Shown here in pieces: positions 7,693 through 16,909 of a stretch of DNA of 56,073 nt. Source of the DNA: Erysipelotrichaceae bacterium (GTDB taxonomy: Bacteria; Bacillota_I; Bacilli_A; Erysipelotrichales; Erysipelotrichaceae); assembly GCA_013334325.1 (NCBI GenBank), contig JAAXXT010000014.1, forward strand, positions 1-56,073, given 5' to 3'. Made by a program: the position numbers and the translations under genes. The first letter of the stretch is position 1, and each line of letters starts with the position of its first letter. The notes below the pieces were generated by a model that made no database searches, was not told the origin of the DNA, and saw nothing but the letters and a program-made list of their open reading frames with translations.

Positions 7693-10240
7693 CTAAGAAA
7701 CTGTCGATGGTATAAATATTCGTACGAGTAGGTTCTACGATGAGCTTACCACTCGCAATCAATTCTACGAAGATTTCAGTCAATTCAGGATCGAACTGTG
7801 TCCCAGAATTACGCTTGATCTCATTGATGGCGTATTCTGTATCCATATTGATCTTATATTGACGATCTGAGGTGATCGCATCGAAGGCATCTGCCAAGGC
7901 AATACATCTTGCCCCAAACGGAATAGCTTCACCTGCGATCTTTCTAGGATAGCCTTTCCCATCCCATCGTTCATGATGACCGATGACACTAGGAATAACT
8001 TTAGAGAATGAAGGCAAGTATTTGATGATCGTAATCGAGAGATCCACATGTTTCTTCATGGTTTCATATTCTTCAGTGGTCAAGCGAGAAGTCTTCGTTA
8101 AGACATTCTCAGGAACACCGATCTTACCGATATCATGAAGTAAGGAAGCCAATCTTATGATCTCTATCTCAGAAGGTTTAGCGCCAGTAGCTTCAGCGAT
8201 GGCTGTTGCGTATTTAGCGACACGTTGAGAATGACCGAAAGTAATATGATCCTTAGCATCGATCGTTGCGGTCAAGGCATAGACTGTCGCCAATTGATTT
8301 TCATCTAAAGCGATGCCTTCTTTAGTATCTTCAGAGATCGTTGAATTGTAGAGGACCGTCTTATTACGTCCACCACGCTTCGCTTCAATCAAAGCCAATC
8401 CTGCGTTCTTTAGTAAGAGTTTATCATCATTGGCTTGGGTAGGATAGGTACATAATCCACAGCTAACTGTGAGAGATCTCGCAGATTCATCAGGGGCAGA
8501 AACAGAGGTCTGTTCAATGACGACTCTTATTCTTTCCATCAGATCATAAGCTTTCTTTGTATCTGTATTAGGAAGGATAACAGCGAAGATATCTCCTACA
8601 TAGCGACATACGATCCCATTATCGCCTACGATTTGTTTTACTTTAGAAGCGAGTTTGGTTAAGGCTGTATCCCCTGCATAGTGACCATAAAGGTCATTAT
8701 ATACATTAAACATATCGATACCAGTCAAAGCCAAGGAGACATTGTTTGTCTTTGATTTACTGGTAACTTCAATCAATTGATCCATAAAATAGCGATGATT
8801 ATAGGTATTGGTCAAGGCATCGATGGTGGCTTCTTCTCTAGCCTTTTCAAACAAGATAGCATTGGCGATCGCGATTGACGCTGTCATACAGATCATATTG
8901 ATTTGATCAGTATGAGGTATATCTCTGATCGAATGGGTATCCTTATGACACATCAGTAAGATCCCAATCAGTTTCCCATTGGATTTTAAAGGAAGCGCAG
9001 TCTCAAATAAGATCCCATTAAGGGCTCTACGATCTTGATCCCACATCGTCTTAAAGAAGGCATTGGTATCTAAAGCTTTTCCGTTGATGAGTTCATCATA
9101 TTGATTGAACCATAAGACAAATGGATGAGTAGGACTGATCTCAAAGGATACACTTTCAAGTTTACGACTAGAAGCATAGAAAGAATAATTGACACTTTCC
9201 GCATCTTTCAAGAATAGATAATTACGTGGATTACCACTCACATCCGCAACAGCTCCCATTAAGCTTTCACTGATCTTACTTAAGACAAGGTTATTGGCGA
9301 TCTGATGGGTAAAGCTACTGATGCGTTCTTCTCTTCCTTTTTCTTCTTTATAGAATAGGTTATCAACTAAGGAATAAATGACTTTAAACAAAGGTTGGAA
9401 TACCAACAACGAAACAAAGGTAACGATCAAGATAAACAAGTTATTATCTAGACCTGTATTTAAGGTTTCAAAGACAGAGATAAGCGCATTGACAGCGAAG
9501 ATACTACCAATCGTAATGGCTGTCAACAACATCGTAAAGATAACAGCTTTCGTAATAACGAACTTCAGTTCCAAGACACGATTACGATAGATCGCATACA
9601 TGATGAAGACGGAGGCAATACTACCCGCAAAGAAGTCCAAAGGCCATTTCCCGATGACAGGCGCTAAATTCGCCCCGATCCCGATAAAGATGATAAACAA
9701 GGCGATCATTATGTTTTTAAGACCACCCATATATCTAGACTTACGATATTCTTTTTGAGCCAAGAACAAGCACATCAACAACAAGGCAAAGATCAAGACA
9801 TACGAGACATAGGCACCTAAGCCTAAGGTATATTGAAGTTCGATGAATGGGGAATAAGGCACTGCGACCATCTGAGCAGAGATCGTTGTATAGCCTAAGA
9901 TATTGACGACTTGCATCAAGACTTCTAAAAAGCCCCAGAAGAACAAGGAAGTATAACGTTTCATATGAATAAACACTGTAAAGAAGATATAGCCTGTATA
10001 AGGGATAAGCATCAAAGCCGCAACCATCGTACGTTGCCAGAAGAGGGTCCCTGGAGTGATGTTCATCTTCATCATCAAAGTCGAGAAACTCCACATTGTC
10101 ATCGAAGCTACCATCAACATAAATGTCGCTATGGTTTTATCTTTTTTAGACAAGGCTAAAATAACGAAGATACCGAATGAGAGAATTAAAGATACAATTG
10201 GGATACCCCAATAGATGTAGATGTAGATTTGATCCATCAT
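7676..10240 (-). CDS. Membrane HD-GYP phosphodiesterase with degenerate GGDEF domain
   Basis: 854 aa. About 9 membrane segments (roughly 10-285) resemble the 7TM histidine-kinase-type sensor plus extra helices. A GAF-like region covers 305-465 and a GGDEF-fold domain 475-635. The catalytic signature reads VGDIF (548-552) instead of GGDEF/GGEEF, so cyclase activity is probably lost. The C-terminal HD-GYP domain (about 650-830) is intact, with HDIGKIG (H702, D703), HHERWDGKGYP (755-765) and ADAFDA. It therefore probably degrades c-di-GMP, with the dead GGDEF possibly binding GTP as a regulator. The start overlaps the GH3 stop as ATGA. It is the last gene of a three-gene operon. Confidence 0.93.
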   Translation of the reverse strand: MMDQIYIYIYWGIPIVSLILSFGIFVILALSKKDKTIATFMLMVASMTMWSFSTLMMKMNITPGTLFWQRTMVAALMLIPYTGYIFFTVFIHMKRYTSLFFWGFLEVLMQVVNILGYTTISAQMVAVPYSPFIELQYTLGLGAYVSYVLIFALLLMCLFLAQKEYRKSRYMGGLKNIMIALFIIFIGIGANLAPVIGKWPLDFFAGSIASVFIMYAIYRNRVLELKFVITKAVIFTMLLTAITIGSIFAVNALISVFETLNTGLDNNLFILIVTFVSLLVFQPLFKVIYSLVDNLFYKEEKGREERISSFTHQIANNLVLSKISESLMGAVADVSGNPRNYLFLKDAESVNYSFYASSRKLESVSFEISPTHPFVLWFNQYDELINGKALDTNAFFKTMWDQDRRALNGILFETALPLKSNGKLIGILLMCHKDTHSIRDIPHTDQINMICMTASIAIANAILFEKAREEATIDALTNTYNHRYFMDQLIEVTSKSKTNNVSLALTGIDMFNVYNDLYGHYAGDTALTKLASKVKQIVGDNGIVCRYVGDIFAVILPNTDTKKAYDLMERIRVVIEQTSVSAPDESARSLTVSCGLCTYPTQANDDKLLLKNAGLALIEAKRGGRNKTVLYNSTISEDTKEGIALDENQLATVYALTATIDAKDHITFGHSQRVAKYATAIAEATGAKPSEIEIIRLASLLHDIGKIGVPENVLTKTSRLTTEEYETMKKHVDLSITIIKYLPSFSKVIPSVIGHHERWDGKGYPRKIAGEAIPFGARCIALADAFDAITSDRQYKINMDTEYAINEIKRNSGTQFDPELTEIFVELIASGKLIVEPTRTNIYTIDSFLERPVN

Positions 10241-11847
10241 GAGCGCTGTCCTGACCCAAAGGCAAGCTTCATCACTTCGATTTCATCGAAATGGTTAGGA
10301 TTGACTTTCTGCATAGGATGGGCAATCGTTGATTGATACTTCGCCAAAGTGCCTGATGGGATAATGGTGACCTTTAAGGGTTCAATTCCAAGCATCTTAT
10401 AAAGGTTCGCATAATCGCTATCGATGTATTTAAAGTAGATCTCTAGTTGTTCCTTAATAAGATCCGCATTATCGATCCCAGGTTCATTTTGAGGATGATT
10501 GACCTCTATGGTCAAGTTGATGTAAGGTCTTGCTTGTGTGTCATAGCACTTTCTCGCAAACCAGGCATCGATATGTAAATGAGACAAGGTTATGGCTTCT
10601 CTGATGGTTGCTTCAGTGATACGAGTAAACCCAGCCAAATCGATGACAGGATCAACGCGATCGATGTAACGGAAATGAGGTAAGGTTACCCCATCATTTT
10701 TCTCTGAGGCAACTTCATACTTAAAGATATCGCCAACTCTATAACGCGCAAAAGCTCCACCTTTAAAGGTAGTAATGACGAGTTCATAGTATTCATCTTC
10801 TTTGATCTCATCCATTGTATAGGTCTTACACTGATGGGCAGGATTCTCTAAGTTCTTATAGAATTCGCTCATTGGGATAAATTCGTAGTAACAAACATTA
10901 GGCAAAAGGATCAAACCGTCTTTTACCCAAGATTCAATGGCGATACAGGTGACTTCTGTTCCCCCAAAAACTTCTAAAGGACGAATGCCCCAGTATTGTT
11001 CAATTTTCTTTTTAAAGTGTAAAGTATCTGTCCCAATACATACAAAGCCTTTTAGATTAAAGACATCTTTTGGATAAACAGGTCTATTTTGAGCCTTAGC
11101 GATGACTTTGGCTTTCCCATAGTTCGCTAGACGACTAACTTTAAATTGACCAAGATTAGCTTTAGATGAACTCTTACTACCATCGATGAATTGTTCACTC
11201 ATACGTACGATGACACTGGATAAGCCATAGAAAAGATCTAACCCTTGTTGAAGACCCATCTTAAAGCCTTCTTTATTACGTTGGCTAAAACTCATCGCAT
11301 TTCCTTCTTTAGCAGGAGGAAAGAAATTAACCGTATATTCGCCTTCTAATACATCAGGTAATAAACCTGTTAGATAAGGCATTGGTGCCATCCCATTCAG
11401 AAAGTTCGCATTTAAAGGAAGATCGAATTGTCCTCTACCTTTACTAGACGCTAAAATGATGCACGCTAAACAAGCATCTTTATAGTTCTCAACCATGCCT
11501 TCTGAATAAGGCGCTACTTTTATAGGAGCCTTTCCACCTTCCCAGGTGGTTTCTATCCAAACCATAGGTTTGGAAGGCAACATTTTTTCATCTTTACTTA
11601 ATAAGATATCCGCATAATCATCGTACTCTGTTAAAGGACACATCTGTCTAAATTCAGCGATGGTTCTAGGATGTTTTCCATTGAGAATCTTATTACCTAA
11701 TTCTGACTTACTGAAAAGACCGATCTGTTCCATCAATAAACTGTTTTGGATCTCCATAAAACCTTTAGTAGACAAATCTAAGAAACCGCAATAGCGATCC
11801 CAGATTTCATTGGTTTTTTTAGACTTCAACAGCTCATCAAAATTCAT
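10237..11847 (-). CDS. GH3-family acyl-acid amido synthetase
   Basis: 536 aa, the full length of the GH3 family, an adenylate-forming superfamily first known from plant auxin/jasmonate conjugation. Visible landmarks are FGGTEVTCIAIESW (nucleotide-binding region), CYYEFIP, FARYRVGDIF and YIDRVDPVIDLAGF. Enzymes of this fold adenylate a carboxylic acid and join it to an amine, often an amino acid. The acid and amine used here are unknown. It overlaps the upstream methyltransferase-like gene by 11 bases and the HD-GYP gene by 4, so the three are tightly coupled. GH3 homologues occur in scattered bacteria with poorly known roles. Confidence 0.9.
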   Translation of the reverse strand: MNFDELLKSKKTNEIWDRYCGFLDLSTKGFMEIQNSLLMEQIGLFSKSELGNKILNGKHPRTIAEFRQMCPLTEYDDYADILLSKDEKMLPSKPMVWIETTWEGGKAPIKVAPYSEGMVENYKDACLACIILASSKGRGQFDLPLNANFLNGMAPMPYLTGLLPDVLEGEYTVNFFPPAKEGNAMSFSQRNKEGFKMGLQQGLDLFYGLSSVIVRMSEQFIDGSKSSSKANLGQFKVSRLANYGKAKVIAKAQNRPVYPKDVFNLKGFVCIGTDTLHFKKKIEQYWGIRPLEVFGGTEVTCIAIESWVKDGLILLPNVCYYEFIPMSEFYKNLENPAHQCKTYTMDEIKEDEYYELVITTFKGGAFARYRVGDIFKYEVASEKNDGVTLPHFRYIDRVDPVIDLAGFTRITEATIREAITLSHLHIDAWFARKCYDTQARPYINLTIEVNHPQNEPGIDNADLIKEQLEIYFKYIDSDYANLYKMLGIEPLKVTIIPSGTLAKYQSTIAHPMQKVNPNHFDEIEVMKLAFGSGQRS

Positions 11848-12412
11848 TCGCTTTTTCCTCAGATGGTTTTATCAACTTTCTAAGTTCTTTGATTCCAAAG
11901 AATAGAAAGGGGGTCGTCTTCTTATATAGAGTATAACCTTGTAGGGTCTTGACGAAAAATAGGGAATCTTGGATCCAAACATGAAGAATATCCATGGCTG
12001 TCCAAACAAGCGCTGCGATAAGTAAGCTTCCATTTCCAGTCGCTAAGGCTGCGAATAGATAGAAGATGAAGAAACCCCAAACACCAGGATGTCTACAAAG
12101 ACCATAAAGACCTGTCGTGATGATGTCTGAATTCGATGATGTTTTAACGTAGGTCTTACTAAATGGGAGAGCGAAGAATAAGGCATAAATCATTTCGATA
12201 AAGCCTAAACCAGAGATGACCCATAAAATAGGTAGAGATGTAAATGTAAATAAGGGCAAATCAACACTTAGGATCTGAGCAGTAGCGATGATCAATAGAC
12301 CTACACCAACTGCGAATAATCCATTTAAAAGAGGGTGAAGCATTTTTAGCTTATTGTAGTCAAACATCGTCAATACAAAGAAGGCAAAAATTCCAGACAG
12401 CAATGGATTCAC
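11837..12412 (-). CDS. Integral membrane protein, PEMT/ICMT-like methyltransferase fold
   Basis: 191 aa with about 5 membrane segments. The segment GLYGLCRHPGVWGFFIF is the GxYxxxRHPxYxG-type motif shared by phospholipid and isoprenylcysteine methyltransferases and NnrU-like proteins; it binds S-adenosylmethionine in characterised members. Start is GTG at 12412 with AGGGG five bases upstream, just after a good promoter. As first gene of the operon with the GH3 synthetase, it might methylate the product or a related lipid (inference). A non-enzymatic membrane role cannot be excluded. Confidence 0.6.
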   Translation of the reverse strand: MNPLLSGIFAFFVLTMFDYNKLKMLHPLLNGLFAVGVGLLIIATAQILSVDLPLFTFTSLPILWVISGLGFIEMIYALFFALPFSKTYVKTSSNSDIITTGLYGLCRHPGVWGFFIFYLFAALATGNGSLLIAALVWTAMDILHVWIQDSLFFVKTLQGYTLYKKTTPFLFFGIKELRKLIKPSEEKANEF

Positions 12413-12438
12413 GTGTTCCCCTAAAAGTGTGTATATTT

Positions 12439-12468
12439 ATTATACACCCCAACGAAAACACAATACAA
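12439..12468 (-). promoter_or_regulatory. Promoter of the methyltransferase/GH3/HD-GYP operon
   Basis: Minus strand TTGTAT, 18 bases, TATAAT, 26 bases before the GTG start. No riboswitch or strong dyad is seen next to it. Confidence 0.6.
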
Positions 12469-12543
12469 GCAATTTTTTAGCTTAAATATCGCAAAATAGC
12501 CTTAATTTACACAGTTTTTAATACTCCATCAAGACAACGCTGC

Positions 12544-13563
12544 CTATTGTGTCATTATAAGCAAGTCATGGATCAGTGATCTAATGGTTTGGATCTGATC
12601 ATTGTCTCGATGAGGATGTATACGATTAGTCAATAAAACGATGGCCAAATGACGCTCAAAATCGATATAAATCGAAGTTCCTGAGAATCCTGTATGGTAT
12701 AAAACATCTTGAGAAGCCATTGTCCCAAAACTACAGGACTCATCATGACGATACCATCCTAAAGTTCTTTGATGATCCAAAGAAGCAGTATAGGTGGTAT
12801 GTAAAAGTGCTTTGGTTGAGTTTTTTAATACTCGCTCATCATCAGATAGGATCATCTTCGCAAAGCTCATAGTATCTTTTAGAGTTGAAAAGACTCCCGC
12901 ATTACCACTGACTTCACCTAGACAAAAAGCTTTCCCATCATGAACGATACCTCTGATCAAACCTCTTTGGGGATTATTTTCAGTAGGTGCGCATCTATTT
13001 CGATCAATTGGACGATAACCACTATCTGTCATCCCTAAAGGTTCAAAGATATATTTCTTTGCGCATAGATCAAGTGGTCCCATCAAGACTTCAATAATGT
13101 ATCCTAAAAGGATGAACCCAAAATCTGTATAGATGACTTTCGTATTTGGAACTTCAGTTAAAGGTAGATCCATAATGAAAGCTCTTAAGGCTTCTTTCCC
13201 GCAATGATCTTTGTATCCTTTATGATCCGCAGCTAAACCTGAGCTATGGGTCAATAAATGAAGGATCGTAATCTCTGTGTGTTTGAAGTCAACTAAGATC
13301 GATGATACTTTTGTGTCTAAACTCAAGCGTTTATCTTCAATCAACTTTAGAATCAAGGTAGTGGTTACGATGACCTTGGTCAAAGAAGCCATATCGAAGA
13401 TCGTATCTAGGGTGAGCTTCTCGATATGTGGTACTAAAGATCTGTTGCCTGAGATCCAAGTCTCTTCATTAGAAGATGTTAAAAAGCCCAAAGCGATACA
13501 AGGTACGCGTTGAGCTAAGGTTATCTCATCAATTTTATTCTGTATTACTAATCGGTCAATCAT
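12544..13563 (-). CDS. Beta-lactamase-family serine hydrolase
   Basis: 339 aa, class C beta-lactamase/penicillin-binding-protein fold. The SxxK motif is S60-L-T-K63 in MASLTKV. The second motif is Y145-T-D147 where the family has YxN, and the KTG-like box is HTGFSG near residue 290. LTHSSGL is typical. No signal peptide is visible, so it may be a cytoplasmic esterase or peptidase, not a resistance enzyme. Its ATG overlaps the flippase stop, so the two form one operon. The substrate cannot be told. Confidence 0.88.
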   Translation of the reverse strand: MIDRLVIQNKIDEITLAQRVPCIALGFLTSSNEETWISGNRSLVPHIEKLTLDTIFDMASLTKVIVTTTLILKLIEDKRLSLDTKVSSILVDFKHTEITILHLLTHSSGLAADHKGYKDHCGKEALRAFIMDLPLTEVPNTKVIYTDFGFILLGYIIEVLMGPLDLCAKKYIFEPLGMTDSGYRPIDRNRCAPTENNPQRGLIRGIVHDGKAFCLGEVSGNAGVFSTLKDTMSFAKMILSDDERVLKNSTKALLHTTYTASLDHQRTLGWYRHDESCSFGTMASQDVLYHTGFSGTSIYIDFERHLAIVLLTNRIHPHRDNDQIQTIRSLIHDLLIMTQ

Positions 13564-15089
13564 TTTCTTACGCCAAAGATAGACAAGATATGAACTCGTT
13601 CTTCAGCTGTAAAATACATAAGATAAATAACACCTACTCCAACTAAGCCTAAGATCCCACAAGATAAGATCAGTTGTATCCAAGTCGTAGGCATAATGAC
13701 TTGACGCATCCCAAATCCAAACAAGACCAAGACTAAGAAAGTAAGGATACTTCTAAACATCAAAGGGAAGAAGGTTAACTTAGGAAGATCTAGACAATAA
13801 GCAGCATATGGCATCTGAAAGACAAAGGGCAACAAGATCCCATAAAAGGTAGAGACCCCTGCGATCGCATATACTCCGAAATTTGTATATTTTAAGAAGA
13901 GATAGGTTGTTAGAACTGAAATCAACCCATAGATCAAATGAACGATCGCATTTACTTTTAGATGATTGGTGATCGTAAAGATCGATTGTAAAGGAGACAT
14001 CAAGCCTGTCATGACCAACACCAAGGCTGTTAATACAGATAAGATATAGATCAATTGAACGTCTTGATGGGGTATCCATAGTTTATAAAATGGTAATCCA
14101 TATACGATCAATATGATATTTGGGAGCATCGTTACTGTACCCAATACTTTAATACCTCGTTTGACTTGGACCAACAAATGATCCATTCTTTTTTGAGCGT
14201 ATAGTTTTGTGAACATCACATTAAAGGATCCTATTGCCATCGTCAAAAAGCTTTGCATTGCCTTAGGCAAGATCTTACCTATAGATAATTGTCCCATCGC
14301 AATTTCAGATACCATCGTATTCGCAAATAAGAGATCTAACCCAACCAATAAGATATTGCTGGTTTGTTTAACCATGCTATAGAAACCAGATGATGTAATA
14401 TCCCTAAGCTTGGTCCATTTTACGTGTTTGAGTCTTATCTCTAGATGAGGAATAAATCTCTTCAATAAGACAAAATCATAGATCATTGTCAATCCTGATA
14501 AGACAACAGCTGAGATCCCTAAATAGTAGATCTTAGGTTCAAAGAAGATATACATGCTTAGAAGAAGTGCTGTCTCTAATATAACCGAGAAGAAATCTCT
14601 TATTGATATCAGATAGAACTTATTGACCATCTGGGTCCCTGTTCTAAAAATCAAGAAGAAGGTATTAAAGACAAAGTTGATCATCAATAAGATAAATAAG
14701 ATTTGAACATCTTGAACGATACTAGGATTGATCTTAATAAAATCTTTAAGTCTCCAAATCGCATAAGACACAGGAATGATCAACGCCAGTAAATACGCTA
14801 ACGTAGAATATACAGAACTAGAAAAGTATGCATTCACATCATCTTTGTTTTTTTGTGTAAACGAAATCATCGCAAAGCGAAATAAGGTCCCTGCGGTCAC
14901 AAAGGTAAAGATATCGAGATAAGAGATGAAGTTTTGACCTAAACCTAAGTAGCCGTATTCTGCTGCACCTAAAGCCATAACGATATAAGGTGTTAAGAAG
15001 AACTGGACCCCTATATTAACTGCATAAGCAGCAAATCGTGAACTGATGTTAATCGCCAGCATGCGCTGTTCTGTCATTTTATGTTTCAT
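13560..15089 (-). CDS. Polysaccharide-type flippase (MOP/Wzx-like)
   Basis: About 509 aa with 12-14 membrane segments and a MOP-superfamily start (NIGVQFFLTPYIVMALGAAEYG). Such proteins flip lipid-linked oligosaccharides across the membrane. A TTG at 15119 extends the frame upstream, but the TATAAT of a plausible promoter sits inside that extension, so I place the start at ATG 15089. AGGG is only two bases upstream of it; ATG 15074 is the alternative. No glycosyltransferases are nearby, so the cargo is unknown. It is followed by the overlapping serine hydrolase. Confidence 0.8.
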   Translation of the reverse strand: MKHKMTEQRMLAINISSRFAAYAVNIGVQFFLTPYIVMALGAAEYGYLGLGQNFISYLDIFTFVTAGTLFRFAMISFTQKNKDDVNAYFSSSVYSTLAYLLALIIPVSYAIWRLKDFIKINPSIVQDVQILFILLMINFVFNTFFLIFRTGTQMVNKFYLISIRDFFSVILETALLLSMYIFFEPKIYYLGISAVVLSGLTMIYDFVLLKRFIPHLEIRLKHVKWTKLRDITSSGFYSMVKQTSNILLVGLDLLFANTMVSEIAMGQLSIGKILPKAMQSFLTMAIGSFNVMFTKLYAQKRMDHLLVQVKRGIKVLGTVTMLPNIILIVYGLPFYKLWIPHQDVQLIYILSVLTALVLVMTGLMSPLQSIFTITNHLKVNAIVHLIYGLISVLTTYLFLKYTNFGVYAIAGVSTFYGILLPFVFQMPYAAYCLDLPKLTFFPLMFRSILTFLVLVLFGFGMRQVIMPTTWIQLILSCGILGLVGVGVIYLMYFTAEERVHILSIFGVRK

Positions 15090-15098
15090 ATCCCTAAT

Positions 15099-15126
15099 AT
15101 TATAGCGTAAAGAACTCAAGTCTTAA
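15099..15126 (-). promoter_or_regulatory. Promoter of the flippase operon
   Basis: Minus strand TTAAGA, 16 bases, TATAAT. Transcription would begin only a few bases before ATG 15089, giving an almost leaderless mRNA, or a 15-20 base leader for ATG 15074. Confidence 0.45.
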
Positions 15127-15212
15127 CCATAAGCGTTCAACTAAACGATAACTTGTATTCATCTATAGACTTTTTAACCCTGTTTAGAGATGTAAAGGGC
15201 TTGTTTTTCCTA

Positions 15213-15218
15213 TATAAT
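15213..15218 (+). promoter_or_regulatory. -10 element of the Lrp/aminotransferase operon
   Basis: A perfect TATAAT 24 bases before ATG 15243. No convincing -35 is seen. It is divergent from the flippase promoter. Confidence 0.5.
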
Positions 15219-15242
15219 AAAGACAGAATCAAGAGGTCCACT

Positions 15243-15728
15243 ATGGAAAAGATCCTAAGTTTACTGAGAAACAATGCAAGACTAAGCAATCGTGAATTGG
15301 CTGTGTTGTTGGGCATCACTGAAGAAGAAGCCGCTGCTAAAGTAAAGGCACTTGAAAAAGAAGGCATCATTAAAGGTTATTTGACTGTATGCAATGAATC
15401 AAAAATAGAGAATGCTCCTGTTCATGCCATGATCGAATTAAAAGTTGTCCCAATGAAAGAATTGGGTTTCCAAGACATCGCAAATCGTGTGGTCGCATTA
15501 GAAGCTGTAGATAGTGTTTATCTAATGGCTGGAGATTATGACTTGGCTGTTTTCGTTAAAGGCAAGACCATGCAAGAAGTAGCGACTTTCGTTGCGAAAA
15601 GATTGGCAACTTTAGATTCCGTACTATCGACAAACACTCATTTTATTCTCAATAAATACAAAGAAGACGGGATCATACTTGAGGATGGCAGCACTCAAGA
15701 TATACGTTCTACTTTAAAAAGCGAATGA
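15243..15728 (+). CDS. Lrp/AsnC-family transcriptional regulator
   Basis: 161 aa. The N-terminal helix-turn-helix (about 1-50) contains LSNRELAVLLGITEEEAAAKV. The RAM/AsnC ligand-binding domain (about 62-140) includes MAGDYDLAVFVKG. The start is ATG 15243, with GAGG six bases upstream; earlier in-frame starts lie upstream of the -10 box. Lrp-family proteins sense amino acids. The stop overlaps the aminotransferase start as ATGA, so this is probably a local regulator of amino-acid metabolism and perhaps of its own operon. Confidence 0.92.
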   Translation: MEKILSLLRNNARLSNRELAVLLGITEEEAAAKVKALEKEGIIKGYLTVCNESKIENAPVHAMIELKVVPMKELGFQDIANRVVALEAVDSVYLMAGDYDLAVFVKGKTMQEVATFVAKRLATLDSVLSTNTHFILNKYKEDGIILEDGSTQDIRSTLKSE

Positions 15729-16888
15729 GTCCCATTAAATTTAATGAACGATTGTCTAAGATTCCTGAAGGTGTGCTGCATAAATACCTGGAATTAGCGA
15801 CAGATCCAAGCATTTTATCCCTAAGTGTAGGAGAACCTGATTTTCCGACCCCTTTTCATATTCGTCAAGCTGCCATTGATTCTATTCAACTAGGCAAGAC
15901 CTTTTATACCCCTTCTAGAGGGCTCTTATCTCTTAGAAAAGAAATCTCTTCGATCTTAAGTCGTAAACATCATCTAGAATATGATCCTGTAAATGAGATC
16001 ATCGTTACTGTAGGAGCTTCTCAAGCTTTAGAAGCAGCGTTTATTACCCTACTTAATCCAGGCGATGAAGTCATCATCATCACCCCTGCCTACATTACTT
16101 ATGTCCCTATCATCGTTATGTGTGGGGCAACTATAGTTCCTGTCGTTACGAGCGCTGATAATGGATTTAAACTAACACCTGAAGCGCTTAACGCTGCGAT
16201 CACTGATAAGACGAAGCTGTTGGTGCTTAATTATCCATCCAATCCTACAGGAGGCGTCATGACCCATGAGGATTATGAAGCCATCGCAAAGATCTTACGT
16301 TTAAAAGAAATCGTGGTGATCTCTGATGAGATCTATAGTGAGCTAACCTATGGGGTTACCCATGCGTCCATCGCTCAATGTGATGGGATGAGAGAAAAAA
16401 CCATCCTAATCAACGGTTTCTCTAAAGCTTATGCGATGACAGGTTGGCGTTTAGGTTATATGTGTTCAACGCCTGAAATCATAAAAAATATTTCTATTTA
16501 TCACTCTAATGCGATCTTATGTCCTCAAACGATTTCTCAGTTTGCGGGAATAGAAGCTCTTAAGAATGGGGATGAAGACATCCATCATATGCGTGAGGAA
16601 TACGATATGAGAAGACGTCTTGTCATTGATCGACTCAATAAGATGGGACTCCCTTGCGCAACACCTCTAGGTGCTTTCTATGCTTTCCCAGATATACGCT
16701 CATCAGGTTTAAGTTCTATGGATTTCTGTAGTGCTCTACTTCAATCCAAGAAAGTCGCAGTTATCCCAGGCAATGCCTTTGGGGCAGCTGGAGAAGGCTA
16801 TATTCGTTTCTCTTATTCCTATTCCCTTCAACATATCCAAGAAGCACTTGATCGAATGGAAGCCTTTATGAATGAATTAAAAAAATAG
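15725..16888 (+). CDS. PLP-dependent class I/II aminotransferase
   Basis: 387 aa, fold type I aminotransferase of the aspartate/aromatic group. The PLP-binding lysine is K234 in GFSKAYAMTGWRLGY. Other family marks are SNPTG with N173, D201 in ISDEIY, Y204 and the C-terminal IRFSYS arginine. The N-terminal GEPDFPTP is typical. It transfers amino groups between an amino acid and a 2-oxo acid; the substrate is not clear from sequence. Coupling to an Lrp regulator points to amino-acid catabolism or balance. It ends at a bidirectional terminator. Confidence 0.93.
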   Translation: MSPIKFNERLSKIPEGVLHKYLELATDPSILSLSVGEPDFPTPFHIRQAAIDSIQLGKTFYTPSRGLLSLRKEISSILSRKHHLEYDPVNEIIVTVGASQALEAAFITLLNPGDEVIIITPAYITYVPIIVMCGATIVPVVTSADNGFKLTPEALNAAITDKTKLLVLNYPSNPTGGVMTHEDYEAIAKILRLKEIVVISDEIYSELTYGVTHASIAQCDGMREKTILINGFSKAYAMTGWRLGYMCSTPEIIKNISIYHSNAILCPQTISQFAGIEALKNGDEDIHHMREEYDMRRRLVIDRLNKMGLPCATPLGAFYAFPDIRSSGLSSMDFCSALLQSKKVAVIPGNAFGAAGEGYIRFSYSYSLQHIQEALDRMEAFMNELKK

Positions 16889-16909
16889 TCTCGCAAGAGA
16901 CTATTTTAC
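16880..16909. terminator. Bidirectional terminator between convergent genes
   Basis: Stem AAATAGTCTC, loop GCAA, GAGACTATTT. It has TTTT on the plus side and a longer T-run on the minus side, so it serves both the aminotransferase and the TIM-barrel gene. It contains the TAG stops of both. Confidence 0.88.

Noticed and set aside
12544-13563. Antibiotic-resistance beta-lactamase
   Set aside because: No signal peptide, an altered second motif (YTD) and an HTG box point to a general serine hydrolase or esterase.
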